Positions 12,337 to 24,160 of a stretch of 64,000 nt of DNA are shown one piece after another; position 1 is the stretch's first letter; the number at the start of each line of letters is the position of its first letter. This DNA comes from Pratylenchus scribneri. Its lineage: Eukaryota > Nematoda > Chromadorea > Rhabditida > Pratylenchidae. The DNA lies in NCBI GenBank assembly GCA_030063045.1, contig JAQSEB010000111.1, positions 496,001 to 560,000 of the forward strand, written 5' to 3'. The position numbers and the translations under genes are program-made. The notes beneath the pieces were generated by a model. The model was not told where the DNA came from, ran no database searches, and saw only the letters and a program-made list of their open reading frames with translations.

Positions 12337-13294
12337 TATGTATCCTCGTCCATTAAAACATTTATTTATTCCTTACATTGCCCTAGGCCCAAGTCAAACG
12401 AGAGGAAAAGTCAATAAACGCAATTCCCCAGAATATTCTCAAATTTCACAGAATTCTGAGAATTTAATGAAAATTTGCTATAATCTGAGCTTATATTATT
12501 CAGTTAATCTGAGAATTATTTTCAAAATAAGAGTTAAAATAAATTGTCAAAATATGTGCATTCTCAACATATTCTAAGATTATAAACATTTTGAGAATAT
12601 TTTAAGAATTCTTCGTGTTCTCAGGACATTTCAAGAATATACGAAATCTCCGAATATTTTGAGATTATTCATATTCTGAGAATATATTATTAATTTAATC
12701 TGAGATTCTATCTCAAAATAAGTTGAAAAAATGTTTTGAAAATATATCATATGCTGAGACAAAATCTCAGAATTCACAAATTCTAATAATATTCTCAGAA
12801 TATGGATATTCTTAAATTATTTTCATAATATGATCGAAATCTGATGCTGTAGCGTGCCATATATTTTCTTGTAACACCGGGTTGTGACTGAATGCTGGGC
12901 AAATATGAAAATGGTACATAAGAACTAATCAACCCCATTTTTTTATTTGCCCTTGGATTTTGTTGAATTCAAATTTATGGCGGCAGCAGATGTTCATAAA
13001 AATAAAATGAATGGCCATTTTGGTCACATTTATTTGAGAATGATCATTTGAAAATGAATTCAAAAAAAAATATTTAAAGCGATCAGAAAATGGGAAGACT
13101 TCGCCTACTTTCTTAAACAGAGATTAAGCAATATATTCCCCCATTTGATTATAATAATTTATTATATATTAATGAATATTTTGTGGCAGATGTTACAAAA
13201 AAGGCAAATGTTTTCTTTTTTTTCCATTCTAAACTATTTATTAAAAAAATTATTTTTAGATGAAATTTCATTTAAATTTATGCCAACAAATTCA

Positions 13295-16200
13295 ATGAAA
13301 ATAATTAAAATAATTATTTTTATTATTTCCTTCCATCCAATATTCACATTTGCCTCCTTCAATAAATGCACCAATGAAAGTGTTCCTCGTGAGGGAATTT
13401 TGACCAAAATTGCTGCCGCCCTTTTCAAATTGTCCAAAAATTATTTGCCTCCATCAAAATTTGTAAAAGCGGAATTGGATACGGCATTGGCCCAATACAA
13501 ATTGATGGCATCAAATTTGCAGGAAGGAGTTTTGCCCAGAAGTGGTTTCCCGAATGGATCCGTTTGGACAAGTGGACCAGAACAATGGACTTGCGGATTT
13601 TATATTGGAACACTTTGGTTAGTTTATTTTTTTGTTAATTATAAATTAATTATTACCAAATTTATAGCTTTATTCATTTAATAACTTTTTCGTCCATTTA
13701 GTTTTATTGATTTTAAAATTTCTTTAAATTTAATTTTTAAATTAATTATGAATGAACAATTGTTTGCTTATTTCAAATTTTCAATGAATAAATTAATTTG
13801 CTCTTATTATTTCTGGGTACTTGTTAAGTTTACATCCCCTTTTTGAAAAGTGCTTGGTCCCCCTATGGGTCATCAGGTTTAGGGTTGGGGTCATTCAGGG
13901 ATATGTTAGGGATTGGATTAGGATGATGTAAAAATCATCTCAAATGTATCCTAAACCCAAACCCTAACACCAAAGGGGGGACCCTTCACTTTTCCTCACT
14001 TTTTCCAAGGTGACCCAAAAAGGGGATGTAAACTTAACAAGTACCTATTTCTGTAATTGTAAAAATCTTATGAGAAGTAAAATAAAAAATATTTCTTTTT
14101 ATCGAAAATAATTTATCTACCGTTTTTTATTTTACATTTTTCAATAAAAGTTGTCCATTTGTAATTTTTAAAAAAGTAAATTTAATTAAAAATTGTCTGC
14201 CTTATATCCTCAATTCGCACAGGTATTTGTTCGAATATTCCAAAGCAAATTGGACATCAATTGAGGCAAAAAAGCGAATGTTGCTCATCCAATCCATCCA
14301 ATACCAAACAACAACCCATGATGTTGGCTTCAAAATATTCCCCACTTTTGGGCATGCATATCAGCTGGAAAAGAATGCGACGGCAAAAGAAGAATATAGT
14401 AGCATTTTGCTTCAGAGTGCGTCCTCCCTAGCCACAAGATTTAACCAAGCAGTTGGATGTATTCGATCCTGGGATTGGGGCGGGTCAAGATGGAATTATC
14501 CAGTTATCATTGATAATATGATGAATTTGGAATTACTCAATTTGGCATCCAAGACATCGGGTAAAATAAAATTAATTTTTAAAAATATTATTTAATATTT
14601 AAAATTACCTTATTTGAAGCCCGCCCTCTGCTTTGATGTATTCTCTCTAACTCTTGAAAAAAAAATATACATTTTTATTTAGTCTATTTGTTGCAAAAAA
14701 AACGCTAAAAGTTGATAGAATAGAGTTAAATCCAAAATTTACCTATTTTTGTATCTTCGAAAATTCTTAAGCCTAAGGGCTTCTAATAAAGAAAATACGG
14801 TAAATCATAAGTCAATGAAATTGAGTAGAATAATTCATAAATCAATTAAGGAAATTGTACATTTATGCAAATGGCTATCTCCCATGCGAATCGGACAATC
14901 GCCAACCATTTTCGTCCTGATTTTAGTTCATTCCATGTTGTGGATTTTAATTCCACAAATGGCGCTGTTCGGCGAAAATTAACATTCCAAGTAAAAATAA
15001 TTGTAAAATTATATTATTATTAACATCAAAGGGTTATGCTGATTGGTCTTCCTGGGCACGGGGCCAAGCCTGGGGCCTTTATGGGTTCACAATGATGTTT
15101 CGCTACACTGGATTAGAGCATTATTTGAATCAAGCCATAAATATTGCCAATTTTATTCTCACATCATCAAAAGTGCCATCCGATGGAATTCCATTGGCCC
15201 TGCATTTTTTTTGTCTCCAAATTCAATTTTTTTTGTCTCCTAAAAATTGGAACATTCTTTTTGTCTCCAAATTCAATTCTTTTTGTCTCCAATTTATTTC
15301 CCTACTTCTCTGCTCTCTTCCTCATGCCTATCTCTCATCCCCTTTGCTCTCTTGCTTATATAAACGGTTCCAGGGGTGCGCGGAAGTCAAAAAGAAGGTG
15401 CGCGGGATATCCGGATATATGGGGATTAAGGTGGATATGGGGGGGATCAAGCCGGATTAAGCTCGGAATGGACGGGAAATGGTCCTAAGGGCCAGTGGAA
15501 GGTCGGGTAGTGCCTGAGAGTGCGCGGGCTATAACCGGATATATGAGGATATACGTGGATTTGGGGGATTAAGCCGGATTAAGGCTTGGAATCGATGGGC
15601 GCGAGCACGGTTTGGGCTGTTTTGCTTCCGGCTTCGCGAGATTCCTATGCTCCTAACTCCTAACCCTAACCCTAGCCCATAACTAAGCTTAATCCGGCTT
15701 AATCCCATTATATCCACCTTAATCCCCTTATATCCGGCTATATCCCGCATCCTCCGAACCCCTAAACCCCTAGCCCCTAGATCCCATGCCGCCCCTAACC
15801 ATAACCCTAATCCCTAGCCCCTAACTAAGCTTAATCCGGCTTAATCCCCCTATATCCACCTTAATCCCCCTATATCCAGTTTAATCTCGCGCACTCTCCG
15901 GGCATCTGTTACATTTCCCTGACCTTCCAATGGCCTTCCGGACCATTTCGTATCCATTTCTAGGCTTAATCCCCCTTAATCCTTCTTAATCCTCATATAT
16001 CCGGATATCCCGCGCACCTTCTTTTTGACTTCCGCGCACCCTTGGAACCGTTTATATAAGCAAGAGAGCAAAGGGGATGAGAGATAGGCATGAGGAAGAG
16101 AGCAGAGAAGAAGGGAAATCAATTGGAGACAAAAAGAATTGAATTTGGAGACAAAAAAAATGTTCCAAATTTTAGGAGACAAAAAAAATTGAAATTGGAG

Positions 16201-16609
16201 ACAAAAAAAAATATATGCCAATTCCATTCTGGGACTATGATGTGCCCGTAAATGATACGACAAGAAGAAAAGTTCATTTTTTATATTTAGCATTTTTAAT
16301 TTGTTTTAAATATTTAAGCGGGATGCTTCGGCAGCGGCCATCACTGCATCAGCCTTGCTTGAACTTGGCCAACATGTTGCCGAAAGATTCGAATTATTCA
16401 AAGCAATTCGATATTGGTCAATGTCCGCAAAAATAATTGCAAAATTGAAATCAGAGGAATATCGAACAAAATTAGAAGAAAATATTACTTTCCTATTAAA
16501 ACATAGTGTTGGCAATTTTCCCACCAATACGGAGATTGATGTACCAATTGTATATGCGGATTATTATTTTGTCGAGGCAATAATGCGTTATAGAAAATTA
16601 TTTAATTAA
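13295..16609 (+). CDS. Secreted GH88 unsaturated glucuronyl hydrolase, exon split by a Mutator-like insertion
   Basis: Exons are 13295-13617, 14223-14560, 14851-14990, 15032-15195 continued at 16229-16271, and 16319-16609. Without the insertion they sum to 433 codons with all phases consistent. A signal peptide (MKIIKIIIFIISFHPIFTFA) starts at 13295; an in-frame upstream ATG exists at 13145. Family hallmarks of glycoside hydrolase family 88 are clear: WTCGFYIGTLW, DVGF, WDWGGSRWNYPVIIDNMMNL, HFRPD, WARGQAWGLYGFTM, FWDYDVP and DASAAAITASALLEL. The aspartates in DVGF and IDNMM match the two catalytic aspartates of characterised bacterial enzymes. Members remove the unsaturated uronic acid left by polysaccharide lyases acting on glycosaminoglycans, pectin-related or other uronic-acid polymers. 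The family is mainly bacterial and fungal, so an intron-bearing nematode copy suggests an old horizontal acquisition. A 1,024-bp element between 15195 and 16220 breaks this copy. Confidence 0.88.
13816..14045. mobile_element. 230-bp hAT-like MITE in intron 1 of the GH88 gene
   Basis: The exact 8-bp duplication TATTTCTG is at 13808-13815 and 14046-14053. The ends are long inverted repeats beginning GGTACTTGTTAAGTTTACAT. It has no coding capacity. Lying in an intron, it should not affect the protein. Confidence 0.92.
15196..16219. mobile_element. Mutator-like non-autonomous element with ~240-bp inverted ends
   Basis: The exact 9-bp target duplication AATTCCATT is at 15187-15195 and 16220-16228. 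Long inverted repeats (about 15206-15445 and 15975-16212) contain repeated TTTTTTTGTCTCCAAATTC and CTCTCATCCCCTTTGCTCTC. The element starts with GGC and ends with GCC. The 9-bp duplication and long inverted ends fit non-autonomous Mutator-like elements. The centre (15400-15975) holds many GGATTAAG/GGATATA repeats. It is shared with the otherwise different element at 56135-57220. No transposase is visible. Confidence 0.88.
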
Positions 16610-16699
16610 ATTAAATTGTATTTTTCAATTTCGATAAAAATATTTTTAATAAAATCTTGTCGAATTGAACAAAATTTTTATTTCTAGAAAAGGGCATAC

Positions 16700-17160
16700 A
16701 GAAGAAGTGCAAATTATTTTTTCCGGAAAGGATAACCGGAAGAATTTAAAATTATTCTTTCCGGAGAGAAATCAACGGGAAAAGTGCAATTATTCTTTCC
16801 GGATTGGAAAAAGTGCAATTATTCTTTCCGGAAAGAAATCAGAAAAAAGTGCAATTATTCTTTCCGGAAAGAAATCAACAGGAAAAAGTGCAATTATTCT
16901 TTCCGGAAAGAAGTCAACAGGAAAAAGTGCAATTATTCTTTCCGGAAAGAAATCAAAAGGAAAAAAAGTGCAATTATTCTTTCCGGAAAGAAATCAACAG
17001 TAAAAAGTGCAATTATTCTTTCCGGAAAGAAATCAAAAGGAAAAAAGTGCAATTATTCTTTCCGGAAAGAAATCAACAGGAAAAAGTGCAATTATTCTTT
17101 CCGGAAAGAAATCAACAGGAAAAAGTGCAAATTATTCTTTCCGAAAAGTGGACAACCGAA
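16700..17160. repeat. Minisatellite of ~38 bp just downstream of the GH88 gene
   Basis: About eleven units contain AAAAGTGCAATTATTCTTTC then CGGAAAGAAATCAACAGG, with length drift of 1-3 bases. Unit length is not fixed and frames shift between copies, so the four overlapping open frames here are not genes. Confidence 0.95.
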
Positions 17161-17371
17161 AAAGGTTAATTAATATTTTTATTAAAATTTTTATATTTGA
17201 ATTCGAAAGTGACTAAATAATTCTTTATATAAATATTATATTAAAGCTCAAGTTTCTTATAAGTTAAATTTAAAAACATTCAAATACAAATATATTTAAA
17301 TAATATGGACATAATATTAAATACATTCAGAATTTAATATACAAAAACATTATATGAGAATCAGTCTAATT

Positions 17372-19054
17372 TTAATGTGTTTTTGTTGTGCTGATTGGAT
17401 ACATTTGTAGATTCATTGGTCCAATTTGATTATTATTTTCCCTTCTCAACTTTCGAATCAGCCATTCCAAATGTAAAATTTTGAAAATGAATTTTCGATA
17501 GGATGAAATGAATGTGATGGTCAATATGGAATTTAACATTGGGTAGAAAGCAAAAAGTAAAATGCCAAAATGCATTCCATCATTGCTCAAACCGGGATAT
17601 GGCAAATTAATTTGAATAACTGTGGCCAAAAGTCCATAGCTGGCATAAAATACGGGAAAGACGATGAAAAGAAATGGTTCAATCAACTAAAATTAAATGG
17701 TAATGTTAATCAATTAATTTATTTATATTACCTGAATAATTAACAAAACAATCAATTGCATATGCATTTTATATGTTTGAAGAATAAAATCTTTTGAATT
17801 TTTGCGCAAATATCGAATTATGGCAACGCCCATAATAATGCATAAAATTTGAACGAGGAATAATCCATTCAGCATTGTGCCCATTGTCAAAAGCATTAGC
17901 AATGCTGCGGCCCAATCCGGATAGATTACCGGAATTTGTTGCTGAAATGCCCGTAACATCAATTCTCGCTCCTTTGTAAAATGCATTGAACGAATTGTGT
18001 ATATTATTGCGTCGTGATTTTCGGGTGAAACTTTGCTCAACATTTTCGAAATTTGTTCATTCTCCAAAATAGCATCAATTTCGGCGCTTTGATTTTGTGT
18101 CATTTCTCCATTATTCTTCCATGTTATATTACCAGAAAAATAATAACGATAATGATCATTGAATATGAACACAAATTGTTCCTGTAAAATTAATTTAGGT
18201 AATTTTATTTTTAATAATTTAATTTAAAACTATCTTTTTAAATATTTTTTTGATCGGGAAAAAAAATTTAATTGAAATTCAAAGGAAAATAAGAAGAATA
18301 TTTTATAATATATAGTAAATATACAATAAATATAAATAACAGAACTAATATATTGAAATGAGTTTGAATAATGAAAATAATTTCTATATAATAAGGGATT
18401 GATTATCTTGAACTATTTCCGAAAATAGAATTTCAATATGAGTGCAAAATATTTAAGCAATTTTTTATTACCAATCGTGAAGTGAAGGCATTCATTGAGA
18501 TGGCAGCAATGAAAGTGGAAAGGAAAATTATTATGCCGAGAATGCCAATTTTGGTTGATTTTTTAAGAAGGAATTCCTTGAGACGAGGATATTGTCGGCC
18601 CATAACAATCACATAGCGAAAAAACATGGCAAACATTTGGAATAGAAGTTGGCTGGCAATGGCAAATGTGGCCAGCGAAAACTGAACAAAAGAATTTATT
18701 ATATTTTAATTTAAATTAAATTCTACCACGAATGGACCGGTATAGTCCCAATCAAGCCATCGGGCTAATCCTTTTGCTCCAGTGCCGAAACCCGTTGGAA
18801 TCCAAGGGTCTGGGTCAATGATGAAGCCAACAATGATGGAAAACATCAAATCGGAGAACTACAATAAATTTTAATGTAAAATGAATATTAAAATAATTTA
18901 CTGTTGTTCCGAATAAATAAAATTGATATTCATGCAGAGAGGGGGCCGATTTTTTGATAATCAACCAAAGTACAAAAATTTCCAAAAATACAGAAATGGC
19001 AGTCATCGAAAAGAGGGAACAGTCGAAAAAGTTGCGCTCAATTGGTGGCAACAT
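17372..19054 (-). CDS. Seven-transmembrane chemoreceptor, Str superfamily (Srh-like)
   Basis: Five exons (19054-18902, 18858-18727, 18681-18472, 18181-17732, 17686-17372) join to exactly 420 codons with consistent phases. Several strongly hydrophobic segments are visible, including FSMTAISVFLEIFVLWLIIK, IGILGIIIFLSTFIAAISM and MQLIVLLIIQVLIEPFLFIV. The cytosolic TYKMHMQLIVLLIIQ motif before TM6 and the FYPMLNSILTITFISSYRK end resemble the Srh/Sri/Str group of nematode serpentine receptors. An extracellular loop near residues 170-240 is unusually long and polar. Such receptors act in sensory cilia as candidate odorant receptors. Family assignment is by motif only; Srh versus Sri or Srd is not resolved. 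No promoter element is evident. Confidence 0.78.
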
Positions 19055-20337
19055 TTTGTATTAAATTTAATTTCTATGCCGCAAATGTCCAAATAAGAAT
19101 TTTGATGGTTTTCTATATATTAAGAAGAAATATTTTATATCCAATTTGGATTGTTAATTAATTTTCTCAAGAATCAGTAATCAGCAAATACATCAAATAA
19201 CCTTTTATATTAGCCAAAACATCTGCTTCCAACGTCAATGTAAAAACTCTGACAAATTTCCAAAAATGCAGCTTTCATTCCAAGAATGTCCAACAAAATG
19301 GTAGACACAATTTTTTGTTTAATAAATAAATTCTGTCAAGATTTTGGTAAACAATTTCATGAAATTTTTTTAAAGTACTAGAGAGATTTTTGGAAATTAA
19401 TTAAAATGAAATGAAAGAAAATCAAAAGAAAAAGGATATTATAAGATATCTTAAGGTATATAATAAGTATTCTATAGCTAAAAGTCAAAATCCGATAAAA
19501 GATATAGAAATAAATAATTTAATAATAATTTATTGTGGCAAATTAGCCAGCGCAATTTTCCAAATCATTTTTTAGAAAATAATATTTAAATACTTAAAAA
19601 ATAAGTAAAAATAACTATTAAAATCTTTTTATTTGCTTCAATTTATTTGGAATTTTTTATGATTAAAGTTCAAAAGATCATAAAAATTTTCAAAAATTTT
19701 CATACTTCAAAAATGTGATTTTAAAGTTGATTCCGGGTGCGAAGTATTTTTCATCAATTTCAACTTCTGTTTTAAATCTAATTTTGCCCTTTTTAATTGT
19801 TGAATGGCGTCAATGAAGGATGAAAAATGATTTTTCGGCCCAAAAGTGCTCCCGATTATGGACATTTGTACAAATATTAGAAATTCTCGCTTTTGAATTT
19901 TTTTGAAGCATTTTGACGCAAATGAGTTAATAAATTGAGGGCATTTCATGGATGAAAACCAAAATTTTGGCTGGTCATAATTTTTTAGCCAAAATGGTTA
20001 AATAAAAGGAAAAATCAAACATTCCAAATTCCATCAAATTATTTGAACATCTTTTTAGGTAAATCCAACAAATTGGCCTTCCATTTGCCATTTTTTCTCA
20101 TTCATTAAGACTTAATTTTTTCATTTTTTCATCATCAATTAAATGAATATTTATTTGAAAAGCTAAAAGTTTTATTGTTGGAAAATATTTTCAATGCTTT
20201 ATATAAATTCGCCTGACATTCCTAATTATATAAAATAAATTTATAAACTTTTTCAAACCCATTTTCTTTTTTTTTCACAAAAAATACAAAATTTTTCTAT
20301 TATTTACATTGAAATATTTCAATTTCAGATCATTAAG
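19055..20337. other. Intergenic, AT-rich
   Basis: This is the divergent gap between a chemoreceptor (minus) and the mucin-like gene (plus). An 80-codon minus-strand ORF at 19707-19949 begins MKCPQFINSFASKCF. It has ordinary codon content, but I cannot support it as a gene. I see no repeats. Confidence 0.45.
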
Positions 20338-23300
20338 ATGATTACCTGGTTCATCCTTTTAACATTTTTAATTATGAATTGTGTAAAATGCCAAGATGAA
20401 ATTTCCAATGATGCAATCCACAGGGCACTTGGGGTAGAGGGCAGTTCCGACAATGTGGATTGGATTTCATTGCTTGGATTGGAGGAGGATGCAGTCACCA
20501 CGAGTACATCAAGCAGTAGCACATCTTCAAGTACATCCACTTCCACTTCACCATCTTCCCCATCGACTAGTCCATCCACAATGGCATCTTCAACTGGATC
20601 ATCCGCCACAAGTAGTGAATATAATCCACAAAGCAATAGGGAATCATTGCATCATTCAGGCACTGATTCGAGCACATCCACTTTGTCAAGTCAGGCTTCT
20701 TCACCATCAACGGCTGCCTCTTCGCCGCCATCAACTCCGGCTTCTTCTTCTCCTTCAAGTCCGGCTTCTTCTTCTCCTTCAAGTCCGGCTTCTTCAAGTT
20801 CCTCATCTTCATCTTCCACGGCTTCTCCTTCAACACCTTCTATTAGTTCTCCTTCTTCACCGAGTTTTTCTTCGCCTTCCTCACCTTCTGTGCCCACCAC
20901 TTCCATTCCATCATATTCGCCTCCACCGGGTTCATGCTCCGTCCATCAAAACACAACAAAAGTTACAATTTCATCAAATGGTAATTCAAATAAAATTTTA
21001 TTGATGATAATTTTCTCTATTTTTAGACAATGTTTCGGTTAAAATCCAAGCCAATCTTTCCCTCTATCAATCTTCGCAACCGACTGGCGTAAAATTGGCA
21101 ATTGACAAGAATGCAAAGGAAAAAGTGATAAAAATGATTGATGCAATTTTGAATAAACTTTTGGCATCAATTCCAGCTGCAACTCCAATTGGGAATAGTG
21201 AGAAATAAAATATTTAAAATAAATTAATTTAAATTAAATTAGAATTGCAATTCAACTTCAATTTTGGCATGGAATTGGCTGTCAATAGTGGTCCTGTAAA
21301 CACGACCGGATTCATTGTAAATTATTGCCAAAATTCTTCGAGTTCTTCTCCTCCTGGTGGATCACCTAATTCACCCGGAAATGGATCGCCTAATAATCCT
21401 TCTCCCGGCAATCCGCCACCTGGCACAAATGTGATAACAATAACCACAAACGTGAACACCAATTTGAACACACCAACTCCAACAAATAATAATACTGCTC
21501 CATCGGGTAATGTGATGAATGGCAGTAACATCACAATAAATGCCGGTGGAGTGAATGTTACGGTCAATTTGAATGGCCAATTTCCAATTCAAATCAAACA
21601 AAACAATCCATTACTGCCGACAGCAGGAAGCAGTTTGAATGTTAATGGCAATTTGAATGGATTAGTGCCAACCATAAATGTGAATATTGGCATAAATGGG
21701 GGACAATTGGATCCAAATGGCAATGGCAATAATCCATCAAATCCAAACGGCAATAATCCCAACGGCAATAATCCGAATGGGAATAATCCATCAAATCCAA
21801 ACGGCAATAACCCCAACGGCAATAATCCGAATGGAAATAATCCATCAAATCCAAACGGCAATAACCCCAACGGCAATAATCCGAATGGGAATAATCCATC
21901 AAATCCAAACGGCAATAACCCCAAAGGCAATAATCCGAATGGGAATAATTCATCTAATCCAAACGGCAATAATCCCAACGGAAATAACCCCAACGGCAAT
22001 AACTCGAATGGCCAAAATCCATCAAATCCAAATAGCCAAAATCCATCGAATACAAATGGCCAAAATCCATCAAATCCAAATAGCCAAAATCCAAATAGCC
22101 AAAATCCATCGAATCCAAATGGCCAAAATCCATCGAATCCAACTGGCCAAAATCCATCAAATCCAAATGGCCAAAATCCATCGAATCCAACTGGCCAAAA
22201 TCCATCAAATCCAAATAGCCAAAATCCATCGAATCCAAATGGCCAAAATCCATCTAGTCCAAATGGCGGAAATACACCAAATTTCTCTATTAGTGTCAAT
22301 TTCAATGGTTCACTTCCAATGCCGAATAATCTTGGCATTGTCACATTGCCCTCAAGCGGATTTCCAACATATGGAAGCAGTGGGAATCTGAATGTTTCGA
22401 TCACTTTAACTTTGCCTTGGACTGGGACAGCACCAACAGGAAATGGCGGCAACAACAATGGAAATAATCCGTCAAATGGAGTTACTGGAACTACTCCAAC
22501 GACTCCAACATCATCCGGAACAACTGCAGTTACATCAACAACTTCAAGTAGTTCATCGCCCAATTCAAATGGAAATGGTAGTCCAACCAATGGAGGAAAT
22601 AGTGGCGGACAAGGAAATGATCCTAACGGATCAGGAAATGCGAATGGCCCTGGTTCAATCAATATTACGCTAACTGGCTCCATTTCAATCACAAGCTTCA
22701 ATGGCGTTTCCCCATCCAATGGCTTTGTCATTCTTCCATTGATGGCTTTAATCAACAATGGAATGTTCCCAAGTATGAACAGTTTGATCAGCCCAGGTGT
22801 GAATCCAGCAAATGGCAATGGACTGAACATCAGCTTGACTGGAATTGTGCCAATTTCCCATGTAAATGGAAATCCGGTGAACAATTCGGGCACAAATCCA
22901 CCAAGCAATAATAATGGCGGAACATCCCCATTGAATATTTTTGCCAATTTTTTCCCAAATTTACCTGGTTTTGGCAATCCAAATGCGAATCAGCCTTCAC
23001 AAAGTGAGAAATATTTAAAATTGCCTAAAAAATTTTCTCTAAAGATCCAGGCATTGGCGGTTTGAACATAACAATTACAATCACATTGCCACCAAATACC
23101 AATGTTGCTGGAGGACAGGCAGCACCTCCGGCTGGCACAGCTGGTTCAATACCAAATATTTCTATCAACGGAGGAAATGGAGGTGGTGGCCCAGGGATGC
23201 AAATTAGTATAACAGTGAATGGTGTGCTGCCACCAATATCTAATTTGATAAGCACTCCAAATGGATTCAATAGTATTTTGAAAATATTCATTAGGAATTT

Positions 23301-24008
23301 AATTGTTGTTAATTTAGTCAATTATGATCTTAATGGAAATGGACAATCGCCGCCGAATGGTCAAACGAAAGTGAATGGAAATGGAGGAAATCCACCAAAT
23401 GGTCAATTTAATATCACCGTAAATGGAAATGCTGTTAATCAAACACCACCACCACAACCACAACCTGGTAAAAAATGAAAAAAAAACAATTAAATTAATT
23501 TTAATTAAAATATTAATTATTTTTGTACAGCTAATGGAAATGTCCAAGTGAATGTTAATATGAATCAAGCAACTGAGCCATCCACATCATCTTCTTCATC
23601 ATCTTCGTCAACATCTACATCCATTTCTCCATCAACATCATCTTCTTCAACCACTTCTTCATCAACTTCCACATCAACTGCCCCACCCACAACACCAACA
23701 ACCACAAAGGCACCATGCCCAGTGGGAGGCACTTGGAGTGCTTGGGGCCCACTCCAAGGTGTCTGCACAAAGAATTGTGGCAAATGTGGTTCACAAACAC
23801 AAACTCGAACATGCACTTCCGCAGCACAAGGATGTCCTTGCACGTAAATAAAGCCATTCTAAAATAAAAATAATTAACAATTTTAAGTGGAAGTCCAACG
23901 CAAACTGTTGATTGCAATCCAACTCCCTGCACATTCCCTGACAATTCATGTTGCTCCGGAAAACCGGCAAAAAGTACAAGCAAAGGAGGAGCCATTGTTT
24001 GCTCATGA
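20338..24008 (+). CDS. Secreted mucin-like protein with Asn/Gly/Pro repeats and a C-terminal thrombospondin type 1 repeat
   Basis: Six exons (20338-20980, 21027-21197, 21243-23003, 23045-23467, 23531-23843, 23888-24008) sum to 1,144 codons in frame. The order is a signal peptide (MITWFILLTFLIMNCVKC), a Ser/Thr/Pro-rich stalk (residues ~55-190), a small Lys-rich globular part, and a long low-complexity region of NGNNPNGNNPSNPNG units turning into SQNPSNPNGQNPSNP. A second Ser/Thr stalk follows, then a thrombospondin type 1 repeat starting at GGTWSAWGPL. That repeat has a cysteine pattern including CTKNCGKCGSQTQTRTC and ends in two short cysteine motifs. Many N-x-S/T sites and Ser/Thr clusters predict heavy glycosylation. 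The protein is probably an extracellular, cuticle, gut or secretion mucin. Binding partner unknown. The antisense 462-codon frame at 21589-22977 is a shadow of the repeats. Confidence 0.88.
21719..22275 (+). repeat. In-frame coding tandem repeat of the mucin-like gene
   Basis: The first half repeats a ~54-base unit encoding NNPSNPNGNNPNGNNPNG. The second half repeats units of 15-30 bases encoding QNPSNPNG and QNPSNPNS. Near-identical copies suggest recent copy-number change. All unit lengths are multiples of three, so the frame survives. Confidence 0.9.
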
Positions 24009-24160
24009 ATGGAATAAAGAAAAAGAAAAAGGAAAAATTCATTTGAGAATAATAAAATTGGAATTTGAAATATTATTGTGATAAATGGATCAAAAATGGC
24101 ACGAATTAAAACAAATTTATTTATATTTTTAAAAATTTTGTTTATAATTATTTATAGCAT

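Larger units (their letters stand above)
11647..12881. mobile_element. Non-autonomous hAT-like element, about 1.2 kb
   Basis: Its ends are CCCGGTGTTACAA and, inverted, TTGTAACACCGGG. It is flanked by the near-exact 8-bp duplication TTGTGATT (11639-11646) and TTGTGACT (12882-12889). The body is filled with variants of ATTCTGAGAATAT in both orientations. It also contains a TTCTGATTTTTCCC repeat block and a tRNA-derived segment. No transposase ORF is visible. Confidence 0.85.

Noticed and set aside
15655..15810. Telomere-like CCTAACCCTAACCCTAGCC stretch
   Set aside because: It lies inside a transposable element, is irregular, and the nematode telomere repeat is TTAGGC. Not a telomere.
16665..17216. 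Four overlapping ORFs of 69-129 codons
   Set aside because: They are produced by the ~38-bp tandem repeat in all three frames.
21589..22977. 462-codon minus-strand ORF rich in LPFGFDGLFPFG repeats
   Set aside because: It is the exact antisense of the NGNNP repeat exon, which belongs to a well-supported six-exon gene on the other strand.
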